From assembly GCA_000507305.1 (NCBI GenBank), contig DF240833.1, positions 1-64,000 of the forward strand: 64,000 nt of DNA, written 5' to 3'. The DNA is from Breviolum minutum Mf 1.05b.01 (Eukaryota; Sar; Dinophyceae; Suessiales; Symbiodiniaceae). Made by a program: the position numbers and the translations under genes. Below the pieces are notes generated by a model. The model searched no databases, was not told where the DNA came from, and saw only the letters and a list, made by a program, of their open reading frames with translations. Position 1 is the first letter of the stretch; each line of letters begins with the position of its first letter. Positions 62,653 through 64,000 of this stretch are shown one piece after another.

Positions 62653-62745
62653 CTGGCACCCTTCCATGGAAGCCAATAATGCCAAAACCACATCCCAGGG
62701 CATATTGGCACATGACAAGGCCACGGTGAAACTGACAACATCTAC
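62653..62745 (-). CDS. PPR repeat exon
   Basis: GAG|GTA acceptor and CAG|GC donor, 31 codons: VDVVSFTVALSCANMPWDVV then LALLASMEGCQ. A clear PPR unit; a frame-preserving neighbour of the exon at 62317. Confidence 0.8.
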
Positions 62746-63005
62746 CTCAGGTGTATCGTTGGTGCGTCGTCATTCCGTTGCTTTGATTTTTTTTTTTGGG
62801 GGGGGCGGAATGATAGACTTGCAAAACGACCCCTTTCAAAAGATCATTTCTTGATATTTCTTGAAAATATCTTCCTCCCTGAATGGACTTTTTTTGATGA
62901 ATCAATGATATGTTTTTCATCATTATTTTTACTTGGGAAAAATTTCGAAATCATTTTTTTTAAGATTCAAAGGTCTGTTGCAACTTCAAAATAAACTCCC
63001 TAATC

Positions 63006-63122
63006 TTACCCTCCTCAAAACTGACTAATATCCCGTACCAAGCTTCCTGCACTTTTGAAAAACTCGACGAGTTTTTTCATGATTTCCCAAGCTGGGATAT
63101 GTGATCATTTCTGGGAGGGTAA
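63006..63122. mobile_element. MITE-4-like element, degraded
   Basis: Ends TTACCCTCC and GGAGGGTAA, with inner AATATCCC...AAGCTT matched by AAGCTGGGATAT. The open frame running through it is therefore probably not coding. Confidence 0.5.
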
Positions 63123-63159
63123 TATCTTTGATAACAAAATTTGCCTTTTGAGGACATAC

Positions 63160-63255
63160 TTGAAATCTGCGTTGCATCATGTGAAAAATCTCAAGCTGCC
63201 GCCTGGTTGGTTGCTTGGCGTCGGAGAATCCCATCAAAGTGTAGCTTGGTGTTAC
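63160..63255 (-). CDS. PPR-like exon
   Basis: Codes TPSYTLMGFSDAKQPTRRQL then EIFHMMQRR, a PPR-like unit. Boundaries approximate. The continuing frame to the left runs into an inverted-repeat element and is probably not coding. Confidence 0.5.
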
Positions 63256-63440
63256 AATCGAAAAACATACAAAAACACCAAGTCGCAGAATCGCATTCTT
63301 TTGGTACATGTTGGACACTAAACCAAAAATATATATGATTTGTCTTTGAAATGATAACACCCATCCTCCAAAATCCCCTAAACGACCTATCTTATCAAAC
63401 TGCATGTCCATTTAAGATTGAGACTTGCCACGTTGTCATC

Positions 63441-63528
63441 TTCGTATAAAAGTTGGAGAACCAATGGCCAATGACGACCGAGGCTGGACAAGGCAGCGTT
63501 TTTCAGGATCAAGTTGGACTCCAAGTGC
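63441..63528 (-). CDS. PPR repeat exon
   Basis: GCAG|G acceptor and GA donor. Codes HLESNLILKNAALSSLGRHW then PLVLQLLYE, a PPR unit. The rightmost supported exon; the gene's 5' part probably lies beyond the window. Confidence 0.65.
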
Positions 63529-63705
63529 CTGCAAGTTGGGCTTCGTGTGATTTTTCACCATGTTTTTTTTTTTCACCTTAAAAAAAACAAAGTGAACTGT
63601 TTTATTTTGAGTAGGTTGTGTGGGCTTCAGTTTCACCAACTTTACTAGCAGTTACCCAAGGTCTCTATGATTTGAAAACAGATCGCTGGAAGGAAAGTTG
63701 ACTAC

Positions 63706-63810
63706 TAACCCTAGGGATCCAATCACCTTCTGAGAATGGTAATGGCCTTGCTGAGGAGGTGATTATACACCCCAATCATCATCTGACAAGGTGATTGGAT
63801 CCCTAGGGTA
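63706..63810. mobile_element. inverted-repeat element, near-perfect ends
   Basis: Left CCCTAGGGATCCAATCACCT and right AGGTGATTGGATCCCTAGGG are exact complements, about 105 bp overall. The 65-codon open frame here lies mostly within it. Confidence 0.75.
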
Positions 63811-64000
63811 ATATGCACTTGTAACATTATAATCATCACACCTTGAGGATCACAAAAAATGACATGAGAACTGAGAAGCCTCGTGAATGCCATGAGACGC
63901 ATAGCGGCATACCTCTTCAAAAAAACCTAGGGTGTGATCAACAAACAGAATGAAATCAGTCATTATATATAGGCAACTTAAAGACAACAAAACACTCAAA

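Noticed and set aside
63025-63150. PPR-like reading PEMITYPSLGNHEKTRRVF
   Set aside because: Lies inside a degraded inverted-repeat element, so the open frame is probably accidental.
63723-63920. Minus-strand 65-codon frame at the right edge
   Set aside because: Much of it lies inside the near-perfect inverted-repeat element.
1-64000. tRNA, rRNA, CRISPR and bacterial operon features
   Set aside because: None seen by eye; the genome type also makes bacterial features unlikely.

Overview
The window reads as nuclear DNA of a dinoflagellate, most likely a Symbiodiniaceae-type alga. The evidence is genes cut into many short exons (42-182 nt), introns starting with GC or GA about as often as GT, acceptors almost always AG followed by G, every recognisable gene on the same (minus) strand, pentatricopeptide (PPR) and OPR-like proteins, and a remnant of the dinoflagellate spliced leader (SL) in five 5' leaders. 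Exon limits below come from reading frames and splice-like dinucleotides only; there is no transcript evidence.

Layout. (1) About 0.5-10 kb: minus-strand exons of one or more organelle-RNA-protein-like genes. A short OPR-like exon lies near 0.6 kb, PPR exons at 1.1-6.6 kb, and exons of unrecognised sequence at 7.2-10 kb. (2) About 11.3-44.1 kb: a head-to-tail array of five copies (A-E, left to right) of one 11-exon gene for a membrane protein of about 327 residues carrying a DUF1275 (YoaK-like) domain behind a signal-anchor-like N-terminus. Exon lengths are the same in all copies apart from one codon in E exon 2 and one base in A exon 9, while introns of A and E have diverged and those of B, C and D remain very similar. 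Copy C has exon 3 inside a 318-base N gap. Copy D has lost exons 4, 5 and part of 6 at a single-N join. Each copy is followed by a conserved non-coding block of about 200-250 bp. (3) About 44.4-49.5 kb: exons of an RluA-type RNA pseudouridine synthase. (4) About 50-54 kb: OPR-like and unrecognised exons. (5) About 56-63.6 kb: a dense run of PPR exons. Whether (3)-(5) are one PPR-OPR-RluA gene or several cannot be decided from sequence alone.

Non-coding sequence is rich in short elements of about 100-125 bp with terminal inverted repeats (MITE- or introner-like, at least five families), AT-rich microsatellites and trinucleotide runs. In one family the inverted ends carry GT and AG, so an insertion would bring its own splice sites in either orientation.

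The points most worth following are the SL relic shared by all five array genes, the exon junctions where the frame closes only if one extra G is kept, and the introner-like elements.
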